Below, one piece after another: positions 34,314 to 41,713 of a stretch of DNA of 41,713 bases (positions are counted from its first letter, which is position 1; each line of letters begins with the position of its first letter). Below the pieces are notes generated by a model. It did no database searches. It was not told where the DNA came from and was given only the letters and a program-made list of their open reading frames with translations. This DNA comes from Chryseobacterium sp. FH2 (GTDB taxonomy: Bacteria; Bacteroidota; Bacteroidia; Flavobacteriales; Weeksellaceae): positions 1 to 41,713 of the forward strand of contig NZ_LFNE01000017.1 in the NCBI RefSeq assembly GCF_001045455.1. The letters are read 5' to 3'. The translations under genes and the position numbers were made by a program.

Positions 34314-34922
34314 TTACTTAATAGTTTGAATTAACTGATTACCCCAGTTTGGAGTAAGGGAGCTTGAAGAAGCAGAAGTATCAAATTCTTTTGAAGCTTT
34401 TTGATACAGACTTTCCGCCTCGCCAGTTTTGTTGGCCTGTTCAGCTACTCTTGCCTTAAGTATAGCTAATCTTGGATTGTTTGACGCGCTTCCTTCCACT
34501 TTCGATATGTATTCAGATACTGTATTCAAGTCTTTTTGAACGTTTGGAGAAGCGTTCAACGTTACACGCTGAAGATAAATCAATCCTAAAAGGATTTGAA
34601 CTTCTTCATTATTCTGTTGAGAGCTTAATGCTCCCATTGCAAATTTACCTGCTACTGCATTGGATGTTGTAAGAGACTGGTTCGCCCCTTTTTTTATCAG
34701 TAAATCGGTTTTTAAATACGATGCAACAGCGGCATAGTAATAAGCCTGCCATTTTTCAGAAGTTTTAGATTCTGAGAATTTTTTAAAAAGATTATCGTAA
34801 TCAATTGCCGTTTTAGCAGTATTGATTTGTAAAACAGATTGTTGAAGGCTTTTATCGGTAAAAGATTGAGCATTGGCGCAAAAGCCCAATACGCAAAAGC
34901 AAATTAGTAGAGTTTTTTTCAT
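34314..34922 (-). CDS. Small exported TPR-like protein
   Basis: 202 residues with a signal peptide (MKKTLLICFCVLGFCANAQ). The rest is helical, with Ala-rich paired helices (SEKWQAYYYAAVASYLKT, EEVQILLGLIYLQRVTLN, RLAILKARVAEQANKTGEAE, SLYQKASKEFD) that look like two or three TPR-type repeats. I recognise no named family. It is probably periplasmic and its own promoter lies 19 nt upstream. Sitting 33 bp before a T9SS type B gene, it might help that protein's export, which is only a guess. Confidence 0.75.
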   Translation of the reverse strand: MKKTLLICFCVLGFCANAQSFTDKSLQQSVLQINTAKTAIDYDNLFKKFSESKTSEKWQAYYYAAVASYLKTDLLIKKGANQSLTTSNAVAGKFAMGALSSQQNNEEVQILLGLIYLQRVTLNASPNVQKDLNTVSEYISKVEGSASNNPRLAILKARVAEQANKTGEAESLYQKASKEFDTSASSSSLTPNWGNQLIQTIK

Positions 34923-34941
34923 ATAGGGGAATTTTAATATA

Positions 34942-34949
34942 CAAATATA
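34942..34949 (-). promoter_or_regulatory. -7 box of the TPR-like gene
   Basis: Minus strand TATATTTG matches TAnnTTTG, 19 nt before the ATG at 34922. Confidence 0.55.
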
Positions 34950-35012
34950 AAAAATTATTAACGTTGAATTAAAGTTTTTATTATATATTTAATAAAATCC
35001 ACCTTATGGCTT

Positions 35013-36248
35013 TTAATATTGCATTTTTCTGAGCTTCGGATTTGTGCTTGCTACAAGTAAAGCAACCAAAACAGTCATTGTTCCTCCGAAAACTACCGAA
35101 CGTACGACTCCTAAAAGTTTGGCCATCAGACCACTTTCGAATTGCCCCATCTCATTGCTAGACATAATGAAAATAGAGTTGACGCTCAAAACTCTTCCTC
35201 TAATGTGATCCGGTGTTTTTAATTGAACAATTGTACCTCTGATTACAACAGAAATTCCGTCAAGCATTCCGCTCAATACCAAAAACATAAATGACAGCCA
35301 GTAAAGATGGGATAACCCGAATCCGATTATACAAAGGCCAAATCCTGTAACAACAGCAAGTAAAACTTTTCCTTGGTTTTTTCGTAACGGAATGATGGAT
35401 AAAATAGTAATAATGCACATGGAGCCAATATCTGAAGCTGCATTGAGCAGCCCGAATCCTTCCGCCCCGACTTTCAGTATGTCAGTAGCATACACAGGAA
35501 TCATGGCAACTGCCCCTCCGAAAAGTACAGCAAACATATCAAGACAAAGTGCACCTAAAATTTCTTTAGTTTTAAAAATATATGAAATTCCTTCACGCAT
35601 ACTTTCCACTACGTTTACCTGCTCTTTTTTATGTTCAGATTCCTGCTTATTAAGTTGAAGGAAAAATAATGAAGCAAAGAATATTAATGAAATAATGACA
35701 ACTAATGTCCATTTTACACCGAAATAGCCAATTAGAAAACCACCGATTGCATGCCCGCAAACGGATGATATTAAGAATGTTGCCTGATTTAAGGTGACTG
35801 CATTCGGAAGATTTTCCTTTTTTACGATTTTTGGAATCATAGAAGGAACAATTGGCCCGATAAAAGCTCTCGCAATACCTGTGAAGAAAATTACACCATA
35901 AATGAAATAGGTAATCTGATGACCTGTAAAATGCATTTCTACATTCAAAAATGCAGGGATTAATAACAGGCCAATCAGAAAAATATAAGTATAGTTACAG
36001 ATAAGAAGCAGTCTTTTTTTCTCATTCATATCAATAACATGACCGGCGTACAAAGCACAACTCACCGCAGGAATCACCTCCGAAAGACCAATTAGACCTA
36101 TTGAAAACGGATCTTTTGTCAATTGATATACCCACCATCCCAATAAAGTAGCAAGCATTCTAAAGGCTAAAACAATAAAAAATCTTCCCGTGAGAAGATT
36201 CCTGAATTCAACATTTTGCAATGTCTTTAACGGCGTAAATGAAATCAT
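35013..36248 (-). CDS. MFS transporter (EntS/MFS_3-like)
   Basis: 411 residues from ATG (MISFTPLKTL). A TTG two codons upstream overlaps the -7 box and is less likely. Twelve hydrophobic segments are seen. The loop after TM2 (YAGHVIDMNEKKRLLLICNY) and the long central loop (QLNKQESEHKKEQVNVVESM, then REGISYIFKTKEILGAL) fit the MFS_3/enterobactin exporter-like group. It exports small molecules from the cytoplasm; the substrate is unknown. It stands alone, with no siderophore genes nearby. Confidence 0.88.
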   Translation of the reverse strand: MISFTPLKTLQNVEFRNLLTGRFFIVLAFRMLATLLGWWVYQLTKDPFSIGLIGLSEVIPAVSCALYAGHVIDMNEKKRLLLICNYTYIFLIGLLLIPAFLNVEMHFTGHQITYFIYGVIFFTGIARAFIGPIVPSMIPKIVKKENLPNAVTLNQATFLISSVCGHAIGGFLIGYFGVKWTLVVIISLIFFASLFFLQLNKQESEHKKEQVNVVESMREGISYIFKTKEILGALCLDMFAVLFGGAVAMIPVYATDILKVGAEGFGLLNAASDIGSMCIITILSIIPLRKNQGKVLLAVVTGFGLCIIGFGLSHLYWLSFMFLVLSGMLDGISVVIRGTIVQLKTPDHIRGRVLSVNSIFIMSSNEMGQFESGLMAKLLGVVRSVVFGGTMTVLVALLVASTNPKLRKMQY

Positions 36249-36251
36249 GCA

Positions 36252-36259
36252 CAAAAATA
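36252..36259 (-). promoter_or_regulatory. -7 box of the MFS gene
   Basis: Minus strand TATTTTTG matches TAnnTTTG, only 3 nt before the ATG at 36248; this suggests a leaderless mRNA. Confidence 0.5.
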
Positions 36260-36341
36260 GCCCTAAATATTTACTTAGAGCTATTGATATTGTAGTTTTT
36301 CAAATGATAAATCAAATGAATCTTAAAAGATAAAATCTATT

Positions 36342-36704
36342 TTAGTCTGCTCTGGATGAGCTTAAAACGATAGCTGCAACACCTGCCGCACCGATTACCG
36401 CCGCACCTGCTGTGATTCCTGCCTTTCTGCTGTCTCTCACTGCTGCCACCTTAGCTTTAGGAATAATAACTTCTGCGCTGTCTTTTTTTCCTGCTGTCCC
36501 AATCAGGTTGTCTCCATCCACGTTACGGAATAACATTTTTTGATTTTTTGAACCATCTTTCATCATTACAGTATACATTTTTCCAGCCTCAAGGTTTGAG
36601 TAATCGTTTTTGGAAATATCTTCTGAATATTTTGTAGTCGCACAAGACGAAATTACAAACAGAGATGTCAATAAAGATGATTTTAAAAGTACAGATGCTC
36701 TCAT
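36342..36704 (-). CDS. Small lipoprotein of unknown function
   Basis: 120 residues. A signal peptide ends in the lipobox VISSC, so the mature protein starts at Cys21. The middle (YSNLEAGKMYTVMMKDGSKN, MLFRNVDGDNLIGT) looks like a small beta barrel; the end has a Gly/Ala-rich hydrophobic stretch (AGITAGAAVIGAAGVAAIVL) that may enter a membrane. I do not recognise the family beyond a general similarity to small Bacteroidota lipoproteins. Own promoter 18 nt upstream; no operon partner. Confidence 0.75.
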   Translation of the reverse strand: MRASVLLKSSLLTSLFVISSCATTKYSEDISKNDYSNLEAGKMYTVMMKDGSKNQKMLFRNVDGDNLIGTAGKKDSAEVIIPKAKVAAVRDSRKAGITAGAAVIGAAGVAAIVLSSSRAD

Positions 36705-36722
36705 TATTATTTTTTAGTTTTT

Positions 36723-36730
36723 CAAATTTA
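36723..36730 (-). promoter_or_regulatory. -7 box of the small lipoprotein gene
   Basis: Minus strand TAAATTTG matches TAnnTTTG, 18 nt before the ATG at 36704. Confidence 0.5.
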
Positions 36731-36773
36731 TAATTTTTTTCGAATATATGTTTTTGGAATTGAAAAAATATGC

Positions 36774-38273
36774 TTAAAGTTTATAAATTTCCAATAAATT
36801 CGCAATTTTTCTGTCATTGGCAAGTCTTGGTGTTTTATTTTGGCCGCCTAATTTGCCCTGAGATTTTGCATATTCATGAAACGCATTTTTCTTCAGTTTT
36901 GATATATGAAGTTTTTGCAAAATATTTCCCGAAATCAAATCGTCATAATAAGTATTGCGTTTTCTAAGCTGATTATCAAGTTCATTTTTGAATAAATCAA
37001 AATTTTCAGGTTCTTTCTCAAATTCGATAAGCCATTCATGATAAGGGAGTCCTTCACTTGGGTTCACTTGCGGAGCGAGATGAAATTCTGTGATTTGGGC
37101 GGGATATTTTTCCAGAGTGGCTTTCAAAGCTTCCTCCACTTCAAAAGCAATCACATGCTCGCCAAAGGCTGAGGTAAAATGTTTTGTTCTTCCGCTTACC
37201 AGAATTCTGTGCGGATTTTTATCGATAAACCTCACAACATCACCAATAGAATAGGCCCATAAACCTGAATTTGTCGTTAAAATCAAAGCGTAATCTCTAT
37301 TCAGCTCGACTTCCTTTAACGTTAATCTTTTCGCATCAGGGTTTCCATATTCTTCCAAAGGAATAAATTCATAGAAAATACCATGGTTGGTTAAAAGTAA
37401 TAATCCTTCTTTCGTATAATCATCCTGAAATGCAAAAAAACCTTCTGAAGCAGGAAAAGTCTGAACAATATCAACTTTTCCTCCCAAGAGTTCTTCCATC
37501 TTATCACGATACGGTTCGTAATTTACTCCGCCTGTAACGATTAATTGAAGGTTTGGGAAGATTTGTTTGATCTTCTTGCCGTGCTTTTCGATCAGTTTTT
37601 CAAAATACATAATCAGCCAGGGCGGAATTCCTGAAATCAAAGTCATATTTTCTTTTTCAGTTTCCTCAACGATTTTATCAACCTTTGTTTCCCAGTCTTC
37701 GATCATGTTGGTCTCTAAACTCGGAAGCCTGCTTTTTTGTAAATAATTTGGAATATGATGGGCGACAATTCCCGAAAGGCGGCCTGTTTTTATCCCGAAA
37801 GTTTCTTCCAATTCGGGGCTTCCCTGTAAAAAGATCATTTTTCCTTTTACAAAATCAGCATTGTTTTTTTTAGCAATATAATGGAAAAGCGCACTTTGAG
37901 CTCCTTTGATTTGATAAGGCATTCCTTCTTTAGATATGGGGATATATTTTGAGCCGGAAGTGGTTCCTGAGGTTTTTGCAAAATATTCGGGAGTTTCCGT
38001 CCAGAGAATATTGGCCTGGCCTCTTTTTATTCTGTCGATGTAAGGTTTCAAAACTTCATAATCGGCAACCTGTACTTTTTCCTGAAAATCCTTGACAGAT
38101 GTAATATTTTCAAAATCATGCTCCCTTCCAAAAAGAGTTTTTTGGGCTGTTTTTACAAGATACAATAATAAATCTTCCTGGTTTTTCTCTGCATTTTTTT
38201 TGAAATCATCAGCTTTTTGGACATGTTTTTTTGCCCAAACCAGTGCCACATTTTTCTTTAAGAAGTTTAACAT
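36774..38273 (-). CDS. GH3 family acyl-adenylate-forming enzyme
   Basis: 499 residues. The adenylate-forming motif FAKTSGTTSGSKYIPIS (about 98-114) and the later YEFIPLEEYG, GLWAYSIGDVVRF, HFTSAFGEHVIAFEVEEAL are those of the GH3 family (named for plant auxin-responsive proteins). Plant GH3 enzymes activate an acid with ATP and join it to an amino acid. Bacterial members are common in Bacteroidota and mostly uncharacterised; the acid and acceptor are unknown here. Cytoplasmic. Promoter 4 nt before the ATG; no neighbour suggests the pathway. Confidence 0.9.
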   Translation of the reverse strand: MLNFLKKNVALVWAKKHVQKADDFKKNAEKNQEDLLLYLVKTAQKTLFGREHDFENITSVKDFQEKVQVADYEVLKPYIDRIKRGQANILWTETPEYFAKTSGTTSGSKYIPISKEGMPYQIKGAQSALFHYIAKKNNADFVKGKMIFLQGSPELEETFGIKTGRLSGIVAHHIPNYLQKSRLPSLETNMIEDWETKVDKIVEETEKENMTLISGIPPWLIMYFEKLIEKHGKKIKQIFPNLQLIVTGGVNYEPYRDKMEELLGGKVDIVQTFPASEGFFAFQDDYTKEGLLLLTNHGIFYEFIPLEEYGNPDAKRLTLKEVELNRDYALILTTNSGLWAYSIGDVVRFIDKNPHRILVSGRTKHFTSAFGEHVIAFEVEEALKATLEKYPAQITEFHLAPQVNPSEGLPYHEWLIEFEKEPENFDLFKNELDNQLRKRNTYYDDLISGNILQKLHISKLKKNAFHEYAKSQGKLGGQNKTPRLANDRKIANLLEIYKL

Positions 38274-38277
38274 GGCT

Positions 38278-38285
38278 CAAATTTA
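38278..38285 (-). promoter_or_regulatory. -7 box of the GH3 gene
   Basis: Minus strand TAAATTTG matches TAnnTTTG, 4 nt before the ATG at 38273; suggests a leaderless mRNA. Confidence 0.55.
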
Positions 38286-38324
38286 TAAAAAGTATACAAA
38301 CTGACAGCTTTGTTGAACTAATTA

Positions 38325-38660
38325 TTATACCTCATGTTTTTCCGTGTGCCCTTTGTCTTGTACGGAGATTTTACCGCCTACCGAACATTGGCACGTGCTT
38401 TCATCTGTAAGAATTTTAAAATTATTAATAGTATCCTTTTCCGTGGTCTTATCCCATTTGACAACGGCAGGTGTGCATTTACTTCTGGTTACGGTACAAA
38501 CCCCGAAACTTGGAACATTGGTCTCGGGTTGTTTGTCCTGTTCTGTGGCGATGAGTTTGTTCTCTGCTTTGCTAAAGGTCTGGCTGGTTACTTTTAGCTG
38601 GCTTGGTTTTGCGCCTTTATCACAAAGCAATAGGGCAGTTTCTGTGAGTTTTTGTGGCAT
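38325..38660 (-). CDS. DUF4280 (PAAR-like) protein
   Basis: 111 residues, no signal peptide. The DUF4280 pattern is clear: an early LLCDKGAKPSQLKVTSQ, then VPSFGVCTVTRSKCTPAVVKW, then a late LTDESTCQCSVGGKISVQDKG. The spaced Cys residues fit a metal-bound tip. DUF4280 proteins are PAAR-like spikes that cap VgrG-type or contractile injection systems and can carry effectors; this one is only the spike domain. It lies 24 bp after the last gene of the lipoprotein array and is the 3'-most gene of that unit. No VgrG, sheath or tube genes are in the window. Confidence 0.85.
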   Translation of the reverse strand: MPQKLTETALLLCDKGAKPSQLKVTSQTFSKAENKLIATEQDKQPETNVPSFGVCTVTRSKCTPAVVKWDKTTEKDTINNFKILTDESTCQCSVGGKISVQDKGHTEKHEV

Positions 38661-38684
38661 AACATCATATTTTATCCTTGCAGA

Positions 38685-39602
38685 TTATCCCCAAAATCCT
38701 TTTTTCTTCTTTGGCGTGCTATCATCGCCTTTTTCCCAGTCTTCTGCAAGGAAAGGACTTTTGTAGCTTTGGTTCTCTGCTGTTGGTTCTTGGCTTTTAG
38801 GCGTATAAGGTCTCCCTGTTCTTTTGCAGTAGGCTTCGTATTCTTTTTCTTCGTAGGCTTGCCATTCTGATTGAGTATAGCTCTTGCCTTGGTAGGTTTT
38901 GTAAATGGCAGATGTATTTTTATCTTTTAAACCTTCTAAATAGTTTTGTAAAAGACTTCCTTTTTTGTCTCCAAGAAATCTCTTTACTGTAAACAATGTT
39001 TCTCCTGTAGTGCCGTTAATGAGGTAGCATTCAACATTATTTCTGTTTGAGTTGTCATAATTATACCAAATCTCATATAATGGAATATTTAGGTCTTTTT
39101 TTTCTTCATAACGGTAAAGGCTTATGATGTGTTTGGTATCCAGTAAATCTATATTATATTCGTTCTTCATTTTGTTTATCAAATCTTCTATTGAAAATTT
39201 ATATGGTTTGTCATAATCGGTTTCCTTAATAAGTTTGCCTGTTTCATCATAGTATCTCTGTATTCCTATTTTAATGGAGTAAAATTTTTTCGTTTCTATT
39301 AAAAGAGTCTTGTTCTTATAAGAATAAACATAATTGTACTCGTAAGGAGTGATTTTATTACTTTTTTCTACTATAATTTTTTCTTTTTTTTCATTTGTAT
39401 AAATTATTATCCTCACTCTATCATTTCCATTTATTAAATGTTTATCATCTTCTGATGATTCATAGAATGAATCTATTTCCCAGTCTTTGTATTCTTTTTC
39501 GTTGTAATATTTCATTTTGCCGTTATTTGAGTTATTATTTATTTTTTGTCCACTACAATTGTTAGATAAAAGCATTAAACTTACTATAATGATATTTTTC
39601 AT
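38685..39602 (-). CDS. Lipoprotein-like array member 1
   Basis: 305 residues with a signal peptide and a Cys at its end (LLSNNCSGQ), a loose lipobox. A segment RYYDETGKLIKETDYDKPYK is of the MORN-like 'YDExGKLIKE' type shared with the next two genes, and IYKTYQGKSYTQSEWQAYE corresponds to their near-terminal motif. Unlike them it adds a C-terminal extension rich in Glu, Lys and Pro ending KKKKGFWG. It sits 24 bp upstream of the DUF4280 gene. Possible immunity protein or effector partner of the PAAR-like system; unproven. Confidence 0.75.
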   Translation of the reverse strand: MKNIIIVSLMLLSNNCSGQKINNNSNNGKMKYYNEKEYKDWEIDSFYESSEDDKHLINGNDRVRIIIYTNEKKEKIIVEKSNKITPYEYNYVYSYKNKTLLIETKKFYSIKIGIQRYYDETGKLIKETDYDKPYKFSIEDLINKMKNEYNIDLLDTKHIISLYRYEEKKDLNIPLYEIWYNYDNSNRNNVECYLINGTTGETLFTVKRFLGDKKGSLLQNYLEGLKDKNTSAIYKTYQGKSYTQSEWQAYEEKEYEAYCKRTGRPYTPKSQEPTAENQSYKSPFLAEDWEKGDDSTPKKKKGFWG

Positions 39603-39675
39603 TTTTCAGAGATATTAGGATTTATGATATGCCACTGCCAACACCATATAATATAACATAAATAATAAAATTAAA

Positions 39676-40635
39676 CTATAATATTCTTTTCCACCAAGGA
39701 AGAGATTTTTGGAATTCTTCCCATTCTGCTTTTGTATAATATCTCCCGTCATAGATTTGGTAAATATTTTTGTCTGCGGTAAGTTCGTTATTGGAAGAAT
39801 AAGCAACACCAAGTTCTGCTTTTTGCGAAGTTCCTTTTTCTTCGGGAGAGGCGAGGAAAGAAGTATTGCTTCTTTTCCTTACCTCATTTTTTGACAGATT
39901 TTCTTCTCCAATTATTTTTTTAGACAAGACTTTTCCTGTTTTGCCATCCAAAACAATTTCCGTATAAATTAACATTATGGCATTGCCCACAACTTTTCCG
40001 TTTTCGATAATAGGTTTTTCTCTTTCTCCGGGAATGTCTTCTTCATGACATTCTATAACCCAAACTTTTTGCCCGTTTCGGATGTCTTTTTTGATACGGT
40101 TATGGTCACCCATATTCAACACGGTGTATTCTCCCTTTGGGAATACTTCGTTGTTTAGGTCTTCGTATCTTTGGATTGTTTTCAGGGATTCGGCATATTG
40201 TATGACCTCTTTTAGTGTAAAATCATACCCATCATCGTAGTTAGTTTCTTTTATAAGTTTTCCGTTTTCGTCAAACTCATACCAAATGCCCATTTTAAAG
40301 GTATCTTGGTTGAAGGAGATGCCTTTAAATTCAATATTTCCATTAGGGTAATATCCTTTCCTAATCAAATAATAAGTATTTTTTATATATTCATTATGAT
40401 AAACATCATTTCCAAAATCTTTAACTTCAATAAAATTTCCATTTTGAAGAGTTTTTGTGTAATCGCCTTTTGAGAAATTTATTTTCTCGAAATCTTTTGT
40501 TACTAAATATTGATATGGATTTATTTTTTTGTTTTTAAGAGCTGTTTTCTTTTGTGTATTCTTTTGCTTTCTGTGTTGTGCATTGCAGTTGTTCAGCGAC
40601 AAAAGACAAATGCAGACCATAATTATATTTTTCAT
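39676..40635 (-). CDS. Lipoprotein-like array member 2
   Basis: 319 residues. The signal peptide ends at LNNCNAQ, a possible lipidated Cys. It contains YEFDENGKLIKETNYDDGYD, EIVLDGKTGKVLSKK and, at the end, ADKNIYQIYDGRYYTKAEWE followed by EFQKSLPWWKRIL. That last segment is nearly the same as the ends of the 40667-41437 gene and of the partial gene at the right edge. The gap to member 1 is 73 bp and holds remnants similar to the gap before 41507. Periplasm-facing; no enzyme motif seen. Confidence 0.75.
   Translation of the reverse strand: MKNIIMVCICLLSLNNCNAQHRKQKNTQKKTALKNKKINPYQYLVTKDFEKINFSKGDYTKTLQNGNFIEVKDFGNDVYHNEYIKNTYYLIRKGYYPNGNIEFKGISFNQDTFKMGIWYEFDENGKLIKETNYDDGYDFTLKEVIQYAESLKTIQRYEDLNNEVFPKGEYTVLNMGDHNRIKKDIRNGQKVWVIECHEEDIPGEREKPIIENGKVVGNAIMLIYTEIVLDGKTGKVLSKKIIGEENLSKNEVRKRSNTSFLASPEEKGTSQKAELGVAYSSNNELTADKNIYQIYDGRYYTKAEWEEFQKSLPWWKRIL
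39686..39882. repeat. 197-bp direct repeat, copy 1
   Basis: Differs at only two positions from 41517-41713. It covers the 3' end of array member 2. Since copy 2 stops at the window edge, the repeat may be longer. Confidence 0.9.
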
Positions 40636-40666
40636 ACAATTGTTTTTTTAACGAATACTATTTTTT

Positions 40667-41437
40667 CTACAATATCCTTTTCCACCAAGGAAGCGATTTT
40701 TGGAATTCTTCCCATTCTGCTTTTGTATAATATCTCCCGTCATAGACTGGGTAAATATTTTTGTCTGCGGTAAGTTCGTTATTGGAAGAATAGGCAGTGC
40801 CTATTTCGTTAGGAGATTTAAGATGAGAAGTAGACTTACTTTCCGTTTTTTTTATTTTGGAAAAATCTACTTTCTCTCCTGTAGAAGCATCTAATAGATA
40901 TTTTTTTGTAGGCTTATCATCATAGCTTATGAATACCATATAATAAGCAAATTGTACAAATTCTCGTATCACAAGTGTATTTTGCCTGTTATCAAAAATA
41001 TCTCGTCCTTCTGTTTTTAGGATAATTTCACGTATATCAGTATAGGAAAGTTTGTATTTTTCCTCCTCATTTTCTTCCAAAATCATTTTTCCGTTTTCGT
41101 CATACTCACGATAAAAGCCAATAGGATTGTCGTGGAAAATCATCGAGCCTGTCTTTCTTAATCTTCCTTTTTCGTCGTATTCATACCAATCTTCTAAAGT
41201 TGAATGTTTTTTACTGATATTTTCTTGATATACCGTTCCTGATTTTAATTTGGCTCCTGTTTGTTTGGTTATTGTTCCAAACTGTTCATACTCATAGTTT
41301 AATGAATATTTTCCAATGGCATTTTTTTTAAATTTTTCTATATCGAAGTGTCTCATTTTAGTTTGTTTTGTAAAATATTGGCTGGTGTAGCAGGAGGCTA
41401 ATAACAATAGGGTAATAAAGTAAAGTGTTTTTTTCAT
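40667..41437 (-). CDS. Lipoprotein array member 3
   Basis: 256 residues with a good lipobox (LLLLASC, Cys16). Repeats of the MORN-like type occur twice (WYEYDEKGRLRKTG, YREYDENGKMILEENEEEKY), followed by YLLDASTGEKVDFSK and the shared end ADKNIYPVYDGRYYTKAEWE, then EFQKSLPWWKRIL. The gap to member 2 is 31 bp. The family is unknown to me; repeated copies beside a PAAR-like gene suggest an immunity array. Confidence 0.78.
   Translation of the reverse strand: MKKTLYFITLLLLASCYTSQYFTKQTKMRHFDIEKFKKNAIGKYSLNYEYEQFGTITKQTGAKLKSGTVYQENISKKHSTLEDWYEYDEKGRLRKTGSMIFHDNPIGFYREYDENGKMILEENEEEKYKLSYTDIREIILKTEGRDIFDNRQNTLVIREFVQFAYYMVFISYDDKPTKKYLLDASTGEKVDFSKIKKTESKSTSHLKSPNEIGTAYSSNNELTADKNIYPVYDGRYYTKAEWEEFQKSLPWWKRIL
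40677..40795. repeat. Shorter direct-repeat copy inside the array
   Basis: About 115 bp nearly the same as the first part of 39686-39882 and 41517-41713, with a few changes (for example actgggt for atttggt). It covers the 3' end of array member 3 and diverges after the gaataggca region. Confidence 0.85.
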
Positions 41438-41506
41438 TTTTTGGAGATATTTGGATTAATAATACTCCATTTGCCAACGACATAATGAGAGTTTTTAGAA
41501 AAAAAA

Positions 41507-41713
41507 TTATAAAATCCTTTTCCACCAAGGAAGCGATTTTTGAAATTCTTCCCATTCTGCTTTTGTATAATATCTCCCGTCATAGATTTGGTAAATATTT
41601 TTGTCTGCGGTAAGTTCGTTATTGGAAGAATAAGCAACACCAAGTTCTGCTTTTTGCGAAGTTCCTTTTTCTTCGGGAGAGGCGAGGAAAGAAGTATTGC
41701 TTCTTTTCCTTAC
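41507..41713 (-). CDS. Lipoprotein array member 4 (5' part outside window)
   Basis: The last 68 residues and stop of a fourth array gene, open to the right edge. They read VRKRSNTSFLASPEEKGTSQ at the start and end KSLPWWKRIL, almost the same as the end of member 2. The gap to member 3 is 69 bp. The array therefore continues beyond the window. Confidence 0.85.
   Translation of the reverse strand, partial: VRKRSNTSFLASPEEKGTSQKAELGVAYSSNNELTADKNIYQIYDGRYYTKAEWEEFQKSLPWWKRIL
41517..41713. repeat. 197-bp direct repeat, copy 2 (cut by window end)
   Basis: Matches 39686-39882 with two mismatches over the whole visible length. A recent duplication or gene conversion between array members is the simplest reason. 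Confidence 0.9.

Noticed and set aside
38344..38766. 140-residue plus-strand frame over the DUF4280 gene
   Set aside because: Antisense to a gene with a clear conserved Cys pattern; no family likeness.
41434..41643. Minus-strand open frame (69 residues), and its near copy at 39615-39812
   Set aside because: They are out-of-frame readings of the repeated 3' ends of the lipoprotein genes; their similarity merely reflects the DNA repeat.

Overview
The window looks like chromosomal DNA of a flavobacterium close to Chryseobacterium (Bacteroidota, Weeksellaceae). The evidence is low GC, type IX secretion (T9SS) sorting domains of types A and B, the exosortase variant XrtF with its partner, a GLPGLI protein, start regions without Shine-Dalgarno motifs, and repeated Bacteroidota-type -7 boxes (TAnnTTTG). 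The genus is inferred from gene content; no rRNA, tRNA, insertion sequence or CRISPR array was seen.

Layout. (1) 1-7343, plus strand: a polymorphic-toxin operon. It holds the tail of a T9SS type A cargo protein, two consecutive RHS/YD-repeat proteins, and a small lipoprotein that is the likely immunity protein. A decayed XRE regulator follows. (2) 7728-11291, minus strand: a DUF6702 protein, a LOG-family protein and an amgK - rapZ C-domain - murU cluster for amino-sugar (peptidoglycan) recycling. (3) 11341-13607, plus strand: xrtF and its partner, then a double-glycine-leader peptide and a GLPGLI protein. (4) 13612-22668, minus strand: XRE regulator, CDF transporter, asd with a small membrane protein, a TonB-dependent receptor, nadC-nadB and a nitroreductase. 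(5) 22768-34922, minus strand: four long T9SS type B surface proteins interleaved with rnhA and dnaB, plus a small TPR-like exported protein. (6) 35013-38273, minus strand: MFS exporter, small lipoprotein, GH3-family enzyme. (7) 38325-41713, minus strand: a DUF4280 PAAR-like protein behind a tandem array of at least four related lipoproteins, the last cut by the window edge.

The window is bracketed by two likely antagonism loci: RHS toxin and immunity on the left, PAAR-like spike with a lipoprotein array on the right. The most distinctive patterns are: the four T9SS type B proteins, which show all four combinations of two N-terminal and two C-terminal module types; the PAAR-like/lipoprotein array with a 197-bp near-identical direct repeat; the GG-leader peptide/GLPGLI pair; a stand-alone RapZ C-domain between AmgK and MurU; an SSB-like acidic tip on DnaB; and several genes whose -7 box lies only 3-9 nt before the start codon, suggesting leaderless mRNAs.

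All functions are read from motifs and remembered family features. No database search was run.
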